Positions 1 to 8,663 of a stretch of DNA of 64,000 nucleotides are shown piece after piece; the stretch's first letter is position 1, and the number at the start of each line of letters is the position of its first letter. The translations under genes were made by a program, and so were the position numbers. The notes under the pieces are model-generated. The model was not told the DNA's origin. It saw only the letters and a program-made list of their open reading frames with translations, and searched no databases. This stretch comes from Dactylosporangium sucinum (GTDB lineage: Bacteria; Actinomycetota; Actinomycetes; Mycobacteriales; Micromonosporaceae), in assembly GCF_014647515.1 (NCBI RefSeq), contig NZ_BMPI01000007.1, positions 169,639 to 233,638 of the forward strand, in the 5' to 3' direction.

Positions 1-623
1 AGGTGGTCGGTGAGGTACTCCTCGTTGTTCTCCCACAGCCCGCGCGCGAGGTGCGTGCGCACGATGCCGGGCGCGACGGCGTTGACGCGCACGGCCGGTG
101 CGAGCTCGGCGGCCATTTGCCGGGTCAGGTGGATGACCGCGGCCTTGGTGGCGTTGTAGTACCCGATCCCCGGCTCGGTGAGCAGCCCGCCGACCGACGC
201 CACGTTCACGATCGCGCCGCCCCGGGCCGACATCGACGCCTTCCAGACCAGCTGGCTCCACAGTACGACGCCGAACTGGTTGAGCCGGACCGTCTTGTCG
301 GCGCGGACCGGGTCGATCTCCATGAGCGGGCCGAAGTACGGGTTGGTGCCGGCGTTGTTCACCAGGACGTCGACGGCGCCGAAGCGCTCCACGGCGGCCT
401 CGACGACCGCGGCGGCCTGCTCGGGCTCGGCGGCGTGGGCCGCGTGGGCGAGCACACCGGCAGCCGGGTGCGCCGCGGTGATCTCGGCGGCGACCTCCTC
501 CAGCGACTCGATCTTGCGGGAGGTCAGCACGACGTTGCAGCCTTCGGCGGCGAAGGCGAGGGCGGTCGCCTTGCCGATGCCCCGGGAGGCGCCGGTGACG
601 ATGACGGTGCGGGCGTTGGTCAT
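1..623 (-). CDS. SDR family oxidoreductase, C-terminus cut by window edge
   Basis: A short-chain dehydrogenase/reductase read on the minus strand from the ATG at 623 and running off the left edge. About 207 residues are visible. The N-terminus MTNARTVIVTGASRGIGKAT carries the TGxxxGIG Rossmann motif for NAD(P)H. NNAG follows near residue 87, then a serine in INVASVGG and the catalytic YxxxK as YYNATK. The family reduces or oxidises carbonyl/alcohol groups on small molecules; the substrate cannot be read from the sequence. It lies 37 nt upstream of the glmM stop, same strand, so glmM transcription may read into it. The missing part is only the last 40 or so residues of a family usually near 250. 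Confidence 0.88.
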   Translation of the reverse strand, partial: MTNARTVIVTGASRGIGKATALAFAAEGCNVVLTSRKIESLEEVAAEITAAHPAAGVLAHAAHAAEPEQAAAVVEAAVERFGAVDVLVNNAGTNPYFGPLMEIDPVRADKTVRLNQFGVVLWSQLVWKASMSARGGAIVNVASVGGLLTEPGIGYYNATKAAVIHLTRQMAAELAPAVRVNAVAPGIVRTHLARGLWENNEEYLTDH

Positions 624-660
624 GCCCGCACGTTACTAGCCGGTACGAGCGGCGCTGGCC

Positions 661-1995
661 TCAGACCGCGCGGACGATCGCCGCGATCCGCTCGGCGGCC
701 TCGCGGGCCGTCTCCTGCGTGCCGGCCTCGACCATCACCCGGACGAGCTGCTCGGTGCCCGAGGGCCGCAGCAGCACCCGGCCGGTGCCGCCGAGCTCGG
801 CCTCGACCTGCTTGGCGGCGTCGAGGACCTGCGGCGACCGGGCGGCGGCCGCGCGGTCGGTGACGGGCACGTTGATCATCACCTGAGGCAGCCGGTGTAC
901 CACGGAGGCCAGGTCCTTCAGGCCCCGTCCCGTGGTCGTCATGCGTCCCATGAGGTGCAGCGCGGTCAGCACGCCGTCGCCGGTGGTGGCGTAGGCCGGC
1001 ATGACGATGTGCCCGCTCTGCTCGCCGCCGAGCGCGAGTCCCTTGGCCCGCAGCTCCTCCAGCACGTACCGGTCGCCGACCTTGGTCTCCAGCAGCCGGA
1101 TGCCGGCCTCGGCCATGGCGAGCTTCAGGCCCAGGTTGCTCATGACGGTCGCGACCAGGGTGTCCTCGGTGAGGCTGCCGGACTCGCGCATCGCCACGGC
1201 CAGGATCGCCATGATCTGGTCGCCGTCGACCTCGGTGCCGTCGGCCGCGACCGCGATGCAGCGGTCGGCGTCGCCGTCGTGGGCGATGCCCAGGTCGGCG
1301 CCGTGCTCGACGACGGCGGCGCGCAGCTGCTCCAGGTGGTTGGAGCCGCAGTCCTCGTTGATGTTGAGCCCGTCGGGGTCGGCGTTGATCGCGACGACGG
1401 CGGCGCCGGCCCGGCGGTAGGCCTCGGGGGCGGCCGAGGAGGCGGCGCCGTTGGCGCAGTCGACGACGACCTTGAGCTCGGCGAGCGGGCTGGGCAGCGA
1501 GGTCAGCAGGTGCCGCACGTAGCGGTCCTCGCCCTCGGCGTAGTCGGTGACCCGGCCGATCCCGGCGCCGGTGGGGCGGGTCTGGCTGCCGCCCGCCATC
1601 AGCCGCTCGATCTCGTCCTCGACCTCGTCGGGCAGCTTGTGCCCGCCGGCGGCGAAGAGCTTGATCCCGTTGTCGGGCATGGGGTTGTGCGAGGCCGACA
1701 GCATCACGCCGATGTCGGCGCCGAGCACGCCGGTGAGGTACGCCACGGCCGGGGTCGGCAGCACACCGACCCGCACGACGTTGGCGCCGGCGCTGGTCAG
1801 GCCGGCCACGACGGCCGCCTCCAGCATCTCGCCGCTCGCCCGCGGGTCGCGGCCGACGACGGCGACCGGCGCGTGGGAGTGGTCGTGTTCGAACAGCGCC
1901 TGCGCGGCCGCGATGGCGACGGCCATCGCGAGCTCGGGAGTCAGGTCGGCGTTCGCCCGTCCGCGCACCCCGTCGGTGCCGAAGAGTCGCCCCAT
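661..1995 (-). CDS. glmM: Phosphoglucosamine mutase
   Basis: GlmM interconverts glucosamine-6-phosphate and glucosamine-1-phosphate, the step before UDP-GlcNAc in peptidoglycan precursor synthesis (cytosol). The protein is 444 residues, the normal family length. It starts [12 protein letters not shown], has the phosphoserine loop SASHNP with Ser102 (same number as the E. coli catalytic serine), the metal loop DGDADR near residue 240, the sugar loop GGEQSGHIV near 325 and the phosphate loop RPSGTE near 410. I chose the ATG at 1995 because GGGAGG lies 7 nt upstream and the family N-terminus begins there; the frame stays open further upstream without homology. Position just downstream of rplM-rpsI is common in actinobacteria. 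A terminator hairpin separates it from rpsI, so it probably has its own promoter or lives on readthrough. Confidence 0.97.
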   Translation of the reverse strand: MGRLFGTDGVRGRANADLTPELAMAVAIAAAQALFEHDHSHAPVAVVGRDPRASGEMLEAAVVAGLTSAGANVVRVGVLPTPAVAYLTGVLGADIGVMLSASHNPMPDNGIKLFAAGGHKLPDEVEDEIERLMAGGSQTRPTGAGIGRVTDYAEGEDRYVRHLLTSLPSPLAELKVVVDCANGAASSAAPEAYRRAGAAVVAINADPDGLNINEDCGSNHLEQLRAAVVEHGADLGIAHDGDADRCIAVAADGTEVDGDQIMAILAVAMRESGSLTEDTLVATVMSNLGLKLAMAEAGIRLLETKVGDRYVLEELRAKGLALGGEQSGHIVMPAYATTGDGVLTALHLMGRMTTTGRGLKDLASVVHRLPQVMINVPVTDRAAAARSPQVLDAAKQVEAELGGTGRVLLRPSGTEQLVRVMVEAGTQETAREAAERIAAIVRAV

Positions 1996-2033
1996 TGCGT
2001 ACCTCCCATGGTCGCACTTCCGCGCAGGCAAAA

Positions 2034-2072
2034 TCGGCCGGGCGCGCACCTCCCAGGGTGGCACCCGGCCGA
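2034..2072 (-). terminator. Intrinsic terminator after rpsI
   Basis: Arms 2034-2042 (TCGGCCGGG) and 2064-2072 are perfect 9-bp complements with further pairing inside (CACC/GGTG). Read on the minus strand the stem is followed by ATTTTGCC, a short U tract. It starts only 10 nt after the rpsI stop and ends 38 nt before glmM, so it is the end of the rplM-rpsI transcript. Confidence 0.85.
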
Positions 2073-2081
2073 CAGGCGTGG

Positions 2082-2585
2082 TTAGCGCTTCGAGTACTGC
2101 GGAGCCTTGCGGGCCTTCTTCAGACCGTACTTCTTGCGCTCGGTCGCACGGGCGTCACGAGTCAGGAAGCCGGCCTTCTTGAGCGCGCCGCGGTCGTCGG
2201 CGTCGTTCTCGACGAGCGCGCGGGCGATGGCGAGCCGCAGCGCACCGGCCTGGCCGGTGGTGCCGCCGCCGCGGAGGTTGGCGTAGACGTCGAACGCCTC
2301 GGCCTTCTCCACGATCACCAGCGGCTCGCGGACCGACTGCTGGTGGACCTTGCTCGGGAAGTAGCTCTCCAGCTCGCGGCCGTTGAGCTGGAACTTGCCC
2401 GTGCCGGGCACCAGGCGGACCCGGACGATGGCCTCCTTGCGGCGGCCCACGGTCTGGATCGGCTGGCCGGCGCGGCGGGCCCGGGTGGGGGCGGTCGCCG
2501 TGGCGGTGGCAGCAGCGGGCGGCGCCGGGGTCTCGACGGTCGCGACAGCGGCCGGCGTCGGGGCGTCGATGGTCTCGTCGGTCAC
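2082..2585 (-). CDS. rpsI: 30S ribosomal protein S9
   Basis: S9 (uS9) of the small subunit head; its C-terminal tail reaches the tRNA in the P site. The protein ends with the typical basic tail [12 protein letters not shown], and the core [19 protein letters not shown] begins about residue 45. The first 40 residues are an Ala/Thr/Pro-rich extension, common in actinobacterial S9. I chose the GTG at 2585 because GAAGGA lies 6 nt upstream. A second in-frame GTG at 2609 overlaps the rplM stop and would add eight residues, but has no Shine-Dalgarno sequence. Co-transcribed with rplM; a terminator follows immediately. Confidence 0.95.
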   Translation of the reverse strand: MTDETIDAPTPAAVATVETPAPPAAATATATAPTRARRAGQPIQTVGRRKEAIVRVRLVPGTGKFQLNGRELESYFPSKVHQQSVREPLVIVEKAEAFDVYANLRGGGTTGQAGALRLAIARALVENDADDRGALKKAGFLTRDARATERKKYGLKKARKAPQYSKR

Positions 2586-2605
2586 GCTCTGTCCTTCGTC
2601 CGCGC

Positions 2606-3049
2606 TCACTGCGCGATCTGCTTGATCTCGAACGGCTGGGGCAGCTGAGCGGCGTGCGGGTGCTCGGCGCCCGCGTAGACCTTCAGCTTGCGGATCTGGC
2701 GCGCGCCGAGGCGGTTGTGCGGGAGCATGCCCTTGACGGCCAGCTCGATCGCCCGCTCGGGGTGCTTGGTCAGCAGCTCTTCGTAACCGACCGCCTTGAG
2801 ACCACCCGGGTAGCCGGAGTGGCGGTAGGCGACCTTGGTCTGCCGCTTGTTGCCGGTCAGCGCCACCTTGCCGGCGTTGATCACGATGACGAAGTCGCCG
2901 GTGTCCACGTGCGGGGCGAACGTCGGCTTGTGCTTGCCGCGCAGCAGCGTCGCAGCGTGCGTGGCCAGGCGGCCGAGCACGATGTCGGTGGCGTCGATGA
3001 CGTGCCACGTGCGCTCGATCTCACCCGGCTTCGGGCTGTACGTACCCAC
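2606..3049 (-). CDS. rplM: 50S ribosomal protein L13
   Basis: L13 (uL13), an early assembly protein of the large subunit. 147 residues, the standard length, with the family sequences [16 protein letters not shown] and the HSGYPGGLK motif. It starts with GTG. It is the first gene of rplM-rpsI, and the 160 nt upstream to the narK stop hold its promoter. A TACGCT hexamer at 3124-3129 (minus strand) could be the -10, but no good -35 lies at normal distance, so I do not list it separately. Confidence 0.97.
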   Translation of the reverse strand: MGTYSPKPGEIERTWHVIDATDIVLGRLATHAATLLRGKHKPTFAPHVDTGDFVIVINAGKVALTGNKRQTKVAYRHSGYPGGLKAVGYEELLTKHPERAIELAVKGMLPHNRLGARQIRKLKVYAGAEHPHAAQLPQPFEIKQIAQ

Positions 3050-3208
3050 AGGTCTACCTTGTCTTCCACGTCGTCGGTCTGGGGTGCGCTCTCGATGGCG
3101 GCGCTATGCGCGCACGACCACCCAGCGTACCCGAACGATGGGGACGCCTTGTCATCGCACAACAGCAGTCCACGATACTCGGCGTCCCCCCACGGGACAA
3201 AATCGGGG

Positions 3209-4540
3209 TTACACCCCGGCCAGGCGGCCCGGGCGATGGCGCAGATAGACCACCCAGGTGACGGCGAAGCAGATCGCGTAGAACGCCAGGAATGCGAGGT
3301 ATGCCCCGTCGCCGGTCTTGTAGGCGAGGAACGACTCGCGGAACGCGAGGTTCACCAGCACGCCACCGGCCGCGCCGATCGCCCCGGCGACCCCGATGAG
3401 CGCCGTCGCCAGCCGCCGGGCCTCGTTCTCGTCCTGCGCGTACTTGGCCTTGAAGATCGCCGGGATCATCTTGTACGTCGATCCGTTGCCGATCCCGCTG
3501 AAGACGAACAGGAACACGAACCCGGTCACGAACAGCGGCAGCGAGTGCTGCCGCGAGGCGACGAGGACGGTCGTCGCCCCGGCCGCCATCGCGACGAAGT
3601 TCCAGAACGTGATCCTGGCCCCGCCGTAGCGGTCGGCGAGCAGGCCGCCGACGGGCCGGATGAGCGAGCCGAGCAGCGGCCCGATGAAGGTGAGGTAGGC
3701 CGCCTTCACCGGCGTGTCGAACTCGGCCTTGAACTGCACCTGCAGGACCTGCCCGAACGCGAAGCCGAAGCCGATGAAGGAGCCGAAGGTCCCGATGTAC
3801 AGCAGGGACATGATCCAGGCGTGCCGGTCCTTGATGACGTCCCGCATGGCGTGCCTGTCGTTGGACGCGTGCCGGAGGTTGTCCATGTACAGCGCGGCGA
3901 GCACGGCGGCGACGACGATGAGCGGCAGGTAGATCAGCACGATGAGCCGCGGGTGGGCGGCGCCGGCGGTGGCCAGCACCAGCAGCCCGACGAGCTGCAC
4001 GGCCGGCACGCCGATGTTCCCGCCGCCGGCGTTGATGCCCAGGGCCCAGCCCTTGAGCCGCTGCGGGTAGAAGGCGTTGATGTTCGCCATGGAGCTGGCG
4101 AAGTTGCCGCCGCCGACGCCCGCGATCGAGGCGACGACGAGCAGCGTGGTGAAGCTGACGCCCGGCTCCAGCACGAGGCCGGCGGCGACGGTGGGCACGA
4201 GCAGCATCAGCGCGCTGAAGATCGTCCAGTTCCGACCGCCGAACGTCGCCACCGCGAACGTGTAGGGCAGCCGCAGCGCCGCCCCGACCAGGGTGGGCGC
4301 GCTGGTGAGCAGGAACTTCTGGGCGGCGTCGAACCCGTACTGCGGCCCGAGGAACAGCACGAAGACCGACCACAGGCTCCAGATCGAGAACCCGATGTGC
4401 TCGGACAGGATGGACACGATGAGGTTGCGCCGGGCGATCTTCGCCCCGGCCTGCTCCCAGAAGCCGGTCTCCTCCGGGCGCCAGTCGTCGATCCAGCGCC
4501 CGCTGCTGCGAGCCGGCGCCTCTTCCACGGCGATCGTCAT
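3209..4540 (-). CDS. narK: NarK-type nitrate/nitrite transporter (MFS)
   Basis: A 443-residue major facilitator protein of the nitrate/nitrite porter family, which moves nitrate in and/or nitrite out across the cytoplasmic membrane. About 12 hydrophobic segments are visible. The two family glycine-rich signatures are present: GVGGGNFASSMANINAFYP in the first half and GVAGAIGAAGGVLVN in the second. The region GNGSTYKMIPAIF also fits the family. I chose the ATG at 4540 (MTIAVEEAP); an upstream in-frame ATG at 4666 would add a 42-residue low-complexity leader. A TAGCGT hexamer ends 8 nt before this ATG, so a leaderless message is possible. The plus-strand nirBD genes 1.3 kb away suggest nitrate assimilation rather than respiration. 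No nitrate reductase gene is in the window. Confidence 0.92.
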   Translation of the reverse strand: MTIAVEEAPARSSGRWIDDWRPEETGFWEQAGAKIARRNLIVSILSEHIGFSIWSLWSVFVLFLGPQYGFDAAQKFLLTSAPTLVGAALRLPYTFAVATFGGRNWTIFSALMLLVPTVAAGLVLEPGVSFTTLLVVASIAGVGGGNFASSMANINAFYPQRLKGWALGINAGGGNIGVPAVQLVGLLVLATAGAAHPRLIVLIYLPLIVVAAVLAALYMDNLRHASNDRHAMRDVIKDRHAWIMSLLYIGTFGSFIGFGFAFGQVLQVQFKAEFDTPVKAAYLTFIGPLLGSLIRPVGGLLADRYGGARITFWNFVAMAAGATTVLVASRQHSLPLFVTGFVFLFVFSGIGNGSTYKMIPAIFKAKYAQDENEARRLATALIGVAGAIGAAGGVLVNLAFRESFLAYKTGDGAYLAFLAFYAICFAVTWVVYLRHRPGRLAGV

Positions 4541-4662
4541 GGTGCGGGACGCTATGGACGCGTCGTTACCGCGGCCCGCACCGTTTGTTGTCGCCGCTGC
4601 AACGTCTTCCCCGCCTTTGCTCCCGGCGGTGTTGTGAGATCCCGCCGTCGCCCGGCGGCCGT

Positions 4663-4720
4663 CCATGATCGAGGGAACCTCGTGGTTGCCGGGGCAGCCG
4701 GCTCCTTCCCTCGATCACGG
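4663..4720. repeat. Inverted repeat / hairpin between lipoprotein gene and narK
   Basis: Arms 4663-4677 and 4706-4720 match over 14 of 15 positions (core GATCGAGGGAA and its complement). The 28-nt loop can fold further through GCCGG/CCGGC. It lies about 90 nt after the lipoprotein gene stop on the minus strand. No U tract follows, so it may be a factor-dependent terminator or a dispersed intergenic repeat. It overlaps the alternative upstream narK start at 4666, which argues against that start. Confidence 0.65.
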
Positions 4721-4810
4721 ACGCGGCGCCGACCGCGCGCCTGCCCTCCCCGCGGAGGCGCCCGCCCGAGGACGGGGCGCCCGCCGTGCGGAGAGAGCAG
4801 GGAACAGCGG

Positions 4811-5515
4811 TCAGGACTTGGTGAACGTCCAGGTGCCGGTGTCGGCGCCACCCTGCGGCGGGGAGAGCTTCAGGGTGTTGCCGCTGCAGTCGTACTGGCT
4901 CTTCTTGAGCACCGGCTGGGCGTCCACCGCGCCGCCGGTGTCGGCGGTGCCGGTGCCCGTGAACTCGCTGATCGGCATCTTGTCGGCCACCCGCACGGCG
5001 GCCGGGGCGGACAGGTCCACCGTCACCGTCAGGCTCGAGAAGTCGACCGTGCCCGTGGGCTCCAGGGTGCCGGTGCTGGTCGTCGGGGTCTTCACCGTGC
5101 CGTTGACCTTGCCGCCGTAGGCGAAGGTGCCCTTCACCTCGTTGCCGGAGACGGAGAACGTGAAGGTCACCGGCTGCATCGGGCCGAAGTCGACCTGCGT
5201 CTTGCCGGCCGCGTCGATGGTCAGCAGGGTGCCGCCGCCGCCCGTGAACGTGCCGTTCACCGGGCCGCTCAGCTTGCCCGTCAGGTTGCTCGCCTTCCAC
5301 GTGCCGACCAGGCACGAGGCCGCGGCCCCGGTGGCGTCGGTGCCGCCGGCGCCGCCGCTGGCGGAGGCGCTGCCCGAGGGGGCCCCCGCCGACGGTCCGC
5401 CCGACGCACCCGCCGAGGTCGACGAGCCCGGCGTCGCTCCGTTGCCACTGCATCCGGCGAGCCCGATGCCGAACACCGCAACAGCCGCCAGGGCGGCCTT
5501 GCCGGTCGTGCGCAT
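4811..5515 (-). CDS. Secreted lipoprotein of unknown function
   Basis: A 234-residue lipoprotein. The first 21 residues are a signal peptide with a lipobox L19-A20-G21-C22, so the mature protein should be lipid-anchored to the outer face of the membrane through Cys22. Residues 23-65 are a Ser/Gly/Ala-rich linker. The C-terminal 170 residues look like a beta-rich domain, with repeated TFTGGGGTLL and VNGTVKTPT type strands and two cysteines; I do not recognise the family. GAGGAGG lies 6 nt before the ATG. It is transcribed toward narK and divergently from nirB, but nothing in the sequence ties it to nitrogen metabolism. Confidence 0.85.
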   Translation of the reverse strand: MRTTGKAALAAVAVFGIGLAGCSGNGATPGSSTSAGASGGPSAGAPSGSASASGGAGGTDATGAAASCLVGTWKASNLTGKLSGPVNGTFTGGGGTLLTIDAAGKTQVDFGPMQPVTFTFSVSGNEVKGTFAYGGKVNGTVKTPTTSTGTLEPTGTVDFSSLTVTVDLSAPAAVRVADKMPISEFTGTGTADTGGAVDAQPVLKKSQYDCSGNTLKLSPPQGGADTGTWTFTKS

Positions 5516-5874
5516 CTGCTTCCTCCTCGCTGTTCCATAGGGGTCCGTGCTCCTGTTACCCCGCTGCGGACCGTCGCCACCCTACCGTGGGACGATCTGG
5601 CACATTCGTCCATCGACCGGGGCCGCATCGACCTGGAGCGACCCACGCTCGACCGCGATCGGCAGCGATCGACAGCGATTGCGCCACGGTTCGGTAACGT
5701 CCTGCTCAAGTGCCGTGTGAGGCGCTCTTAGCAGGTAGGAAACATTCGGGACTTTGGAGCGAAACCGCCCCCGGGCAGCCTCTTGGCCATGTCCGAAGCG
5801 GTCGCCCTGTGCCGTCCCGCCACCCCGCGTGCGGTCGGGGTCGCGCTCCGCAGCCGCGCCACCGGGGGGCGAGC
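5516..5874. other. Divergent intergenic region, lipoprotein gene / nirB
   Basis: 359 nt with no gene between two divergent starts. It holds the GlnR-type site at 5728-5765. I found no convincing -10/-35 pair for nirB: TAACGT at 5695-5700 lies upstream of the operator and has no -35. The lipoprotein promoter could use TAGGGT near 5584-5589 on the minus strand, but its -35 is poor. The leader from the operator to the nirB ATG is about 110 nt. Confidence 0.6.
5728..5765 (+). promoter_or_regulatory. Probable GlnR binding site upstream of nirB
   Basis: Four 5-mers are spaced by exactly six bases: TTAGC (5728-5732), GAAAC (5739-5743), GACTT (5750-5754), GAAAC (5761-5765). The published actinobacterial GlnR box is gTnAc-n6-GaAAc repeated with the same 11-bp period; both b-type half sites here are perfect and the a-type ones are weaker. 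It sits about 110 nt before the nirB start codon. Nitrite reductase genes are known GlnR targets in Streptomyces and mycobacteria. Binding itself is inference. Confidence 0.65.
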
Positions 5875-8340
5875 ATGAACGATGCGATGCACGTGATCGT
5901 CGTCGGCCACGGGATGGTCGGCCACCGCTTCGTCGAGGCGTTACGGGCGCGGGACACCGAGGGCCGCTGGCGGGTGACCGTCCTCGCGGAGGAGGGCCGC
6001 CCCGCCTACGACCGGGTGCGGCTGTCGGCGTTCTTCGACGGCGCCACCGCCGAGGACCTGACCTACGCCGTGCCGGACGGCGTCGACCTGCGGCTCGGCG
6101 AGCCGGCGCTGTCGATCGACCGGCACGCCCGGAAGGTGACCACCGCGCGGGGCGTCCACGAGTACGACGCGCTGGTCCTGGCCACCGGGTCGTCGGCGTT
6201 CGTGCCGCCGATCAGCGGCGTCGACGCGCCGGGTGTCTTCGTGTACCGCACCCTCGACGACCTGGAGGCGATCCGCGCCCACGCGCGGGGCAAGGAGGTC
6301 GGCGCGGTCATCGGCGGCGGGCTGCTCGGCCTGGAGGCCGCCAACGCGCTGCGCCTGCTCGGCCTGCGCACGCACGTGATCGAGTTCGCGCCGCGGCTCA
6401 TGCCGGCGCAGGTGGACGAGGCCGGCGGCGCCGTGCTCCGGCGGTACGTGGAGGAGCTCGGGGTCCGCGTGCACCTCGGCGCGGGCACGACCGCGATCCG
6501 CCAGACGTCCTCCGCCGGCCGGCTCGGCCTCACGCTGTCCGACGGCGCCCACGTGCCGGCCGACATCGTGGTGGTGGCCGCCGGCATCCGGCCGCGCGAC
6601 GAGCTGGCCCGCACGATGGGCCTGGCGACGGGGGCGCGCGGCGGGGTGGTCGTCGACCGCGGCTGCCGGACCGAGGACCCGGCCGTCTACGCGGTCGGCG
6701 AGTGCGCCGAGATCGACGGGCGCTGCTACGGCCTGGTGGCGCCCGGCTACGCGATGGCCGAGGTCGTCGCGGACCGGCTGCTCGGCGGGGCGGCCGAGTT
6801 CCCCGGCGCCGACACGTCGACGAAGCTGAAGCTGCTCGGCGTCGACGTGGCCAGCTTCGGCGACGCGCTGCGGGACGACCTGCTCGACGTGGTGTACCTG
6901 GACCCGGCGAACGGGCGGTACGCGAAGCTCGTCCTCTCCGACGACGCGCAGACGCTGCTCGGCGGCATCCTGGTCGGCGACGCCGGCGCCTACCCGACGC
7001 TGCGGGCCAGCGTCGGCGGCCCGCTGCCCGGCCACCCGCTGAGCCTGCTGGCCCCGCCGGCCGACGGGGAGAGCCGGGCGGTGCTGCCCGACGGCGCCCA
7101 GGTGTGCTCCTGCAACGCCGTCACCAAGGGCCAGGTCAAGGCCGCGATCGCCGACGGCTGCGGCGACATCGCCGAGCTCAAGGCGTGCACCCGGGCCGGG
7201 ACCAGCTGCGGCTCGTGCGTGCCGCTGCTCAAGCAGCTCCTCGCGGAGAACGGGGTGGCGGCGAGCAGGGCGCTGTGCGAGCACTTCACGTACTCGCGGG
7301 CCGAGCTGTTCGACATCGTCAAGGTCCGGAACATCCGCACGTTCTCGCAGCTGGTGACCGAGCACGGCAGCGGACGCGGGTGCGACGTCTGCAAGCCGAC
7401 GGTGGCCTCGATCCTGGCGTCGCTGCACAACGACTACGTCCTCGACGGCGAGCAGGCCTCACTGCAGGACACCAACGACCACTTCCTCGCCAACATCCAG
7501 CGCAACGGCACGTACTCCGTCGTCCCGCGCATCCCGGGCGGCGAGATCACGCCGGAGAAGCTCATCGTCATCGGCGAGGTCGCCCGGGACTTCAACCTCT
7601 ACACGAAGATCACCGGCGGGCAGCGCATCGACCTGCTCGGCGCCCGCGTGGAGCAGCTGCCGGCGATCTGGGGCCGGCTGGTCGCGGCCGGGTTCGAGTC
7701 CGGGCACGCCTACGGCAAGGCGCTGCGCACGGTGAAGTCGTGCGTCGGGTCGACCTGGTGCCGCTACGGCGTGCAGGACTCCGTCGGGCTCGCCGTGGAG
7801 CTCGAGCTGCGGTACCGCGGACTCCGCGCCCCACACAAGATCAAGTCGGCGGTGTCCGGCTGCGCCCGGGAATGCGCCGAGGCCAAGGGCAAGGACTTCG
7901 GGATCATCGCCACCGACAAGGGCTGGAACCTCTACGTCGGCGGCAACGGCGGCTTCCGCCCCCGCCACGCCGACCTGCTGGCCGGCGACCTGTCGACGGA
8001 GGAGCTGATCCGCGTCGTCGACCGGTTCCTCATGTTCTACATCCGCACCGCCGACCGGCTGCAGCGCACGTCGGCCTGGATCGAGGCGATGGACGGCGGC
8101 CTGGAGTACCTCCGGGGCGTCCTCGTCGACGACACGCTGGGCATCGCCGGGGAGCTCGAGGCGATGATGGCCGCCAACATCTCGGCCTACGTCGACGAGT
8201 GGAAGGCCACCGTCGACGACCCCGAGCGGCTGGCCCGGTTCGTGTCGTTCGTGAACGCCCCCGACACCCCCGACCCGACGATCTCCTTCGTATCCGAGCG
8301 CGGACAGCCCGTGCCCGTCGTCCTGGGAGCCCGCCCATGA
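5875..8340 (+). CDS. nirB: Assimilatory nitrite reductase [NAD(P)H] large subunit
   Basis: NirB reduces nitrite to ammonium with six electrons from NAD(P)H, in the cytosol. 821 residues, family length. In order: FAD/NAD(P)-binding domain with VVGHGMVGHRF at the N-terminus and GGGLLGLEAANALRLLG near residue 144; a BFD-like [2Fe-2S] site with Cys411, Cys413, Cys438-TRAGTSC(445)GSC(448), and further Cys503/506; then the sulfite/nitrite reductase domain with the siroheme-[4Fe-4S] ligands C623-x5-C629 and C663-x3-C667. All cofactor residues I can check are present. The ATG at 5875 follows GGGGGG by 4 nt. The stop overlaps nirD (ATGA). Probably activated by GlnR through the site at 5728-5765, and possibly by the NnaR-like product of the third gene. 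Confidence 0.97.
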   Translation: MNDAMHVIVVGHGMVGHRFVEALRARDTEGRWRVTVLAEEGRPAYDRVRLSAFFDGATAEDLTYAVPDGVDLRLGEPALSIDRHARKVTTARGVHEYDALVLATGSSAFVPPISGVDAPGVFVYRTLDDLEAIRAHARGKEVGAVIGGGLLGLEAANALRLLGLRTHVIEFAPRLMPAQVDEAGGAVLRRYVEELGVRVHLGAGTTAIRQTSSAGRLGLTLSDGAHVPADIVVVAAGIRPRDELARTMGLATGARGGVVVDRGCRTEDPAVYAVGECAEIDGRCYGLVAPGYAMAEVVADRLLGGAAEFPGADTSTKLKLLGVDVASFGDALRDDLLDVVYLDPANGRYAKLVLSDDAQTLLGGILVGDAGAYPTLRASVGGPLPGHPLSLLAPPADGESRAVLPDGAQVCSCNAVTKGQVKAAIADGCGDIAELKACTRAGTSCGSCVPLLKQLLAENGVAASRALCEHFTYSRAELFDIVKVRNIRTFSQLVTEHGSGRGCDVCKPTVASILASLHNDYVLDGEQASLQDTNDHFLANIQRNGTYSVVPRIPGGEITPEKLIVIGEVARDFNLYTKITGGQRIDLLGARVEQLPAIWGRLVAAGFESGHAYGKALRTVKSCVGSTWCRYGVQDSVGLAVELELRYRGLRAPHKIKSAVSGCARECAEAKGKDFGIIATDKGWNLYVGGNGGFRPRHADLLAGDLSTEELIRVVDRFLMFYIRTADRLQRTSAWIEAMDGGLEYLRGVLVDDTLGIAGELEAMMAANISAYVDEWKATVDDPERLARFVSFVNAPDTPDPTISFVSERGQPVPVVLGARP

Positions 8341-8663
8341 AATGGACCGTCGTCTGCCCCTACCCTCGGCTGGAGCCCGAGCGCGGCGTCGCGGCCCTGG
8401 TCGACGGGGCACAGATCGCCGTGTTCCGGGTCTTCGACGGCGGCGTGCACGCCATCGGCAACCTCGACCCGATCAGCGGCGCGGCCGTGCTCTCCCGGGG
8501 CATCGTCGGCAGCCGCGGCGACGTGCCGGTCGTCGCCTCCCCGATGCACAAGCAGGCGTTCGACCTGCGCAACGGCGAGTGCCTCGACGCGCCCGGCGTG
8601 CGGGTGCCGGTGTACCCGGTCCGGATCCGCGACGGGCTGGTCGAAGTGGCGGTCGAGACGTGA
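8337..8663 (+). CDS. nirD: Nitrite reductase [NAD(P)H] small subunit
   Basis: NirD is the small partner of NirB. It has a Rieske-like fold, but in the assimilatory family it lacks the cluster ligands, as here: no CxH...CxxH is present, only a PMHKQAFDLRNGECLD segment. 108 residues, usual length. It overlaps nirB by ATGA and nnaR by GTGA, which points to translational coupling and a single transcript nirB-nirD-nnaR. Confidence 0.93.
   Translation: MKWTVVCPYPRLEPERGVAALVDGAQIAVFRVFDGGVHAIGNLDPISGAAVLSRGIVGSRGDVPVVASPMHKQAFDLRNGECLDAPGVRVPVYPVRIRDGLVEVAVET

Noticed and set aside
3124..3155. rplM promoter with TACGCT and ATGACA
   Set aside because: The spacer would be 20 bp; the -10 may be right but the pair is not convincing.
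4549..4620. Possible GlnR site upstream of narK (GTTGC-n6-GACAA-n6-GTGCG on the minus strand)
   Set aside because: Spacing fits, but only 2-4 of 5 positions match per half site; not above chance in this base composition.
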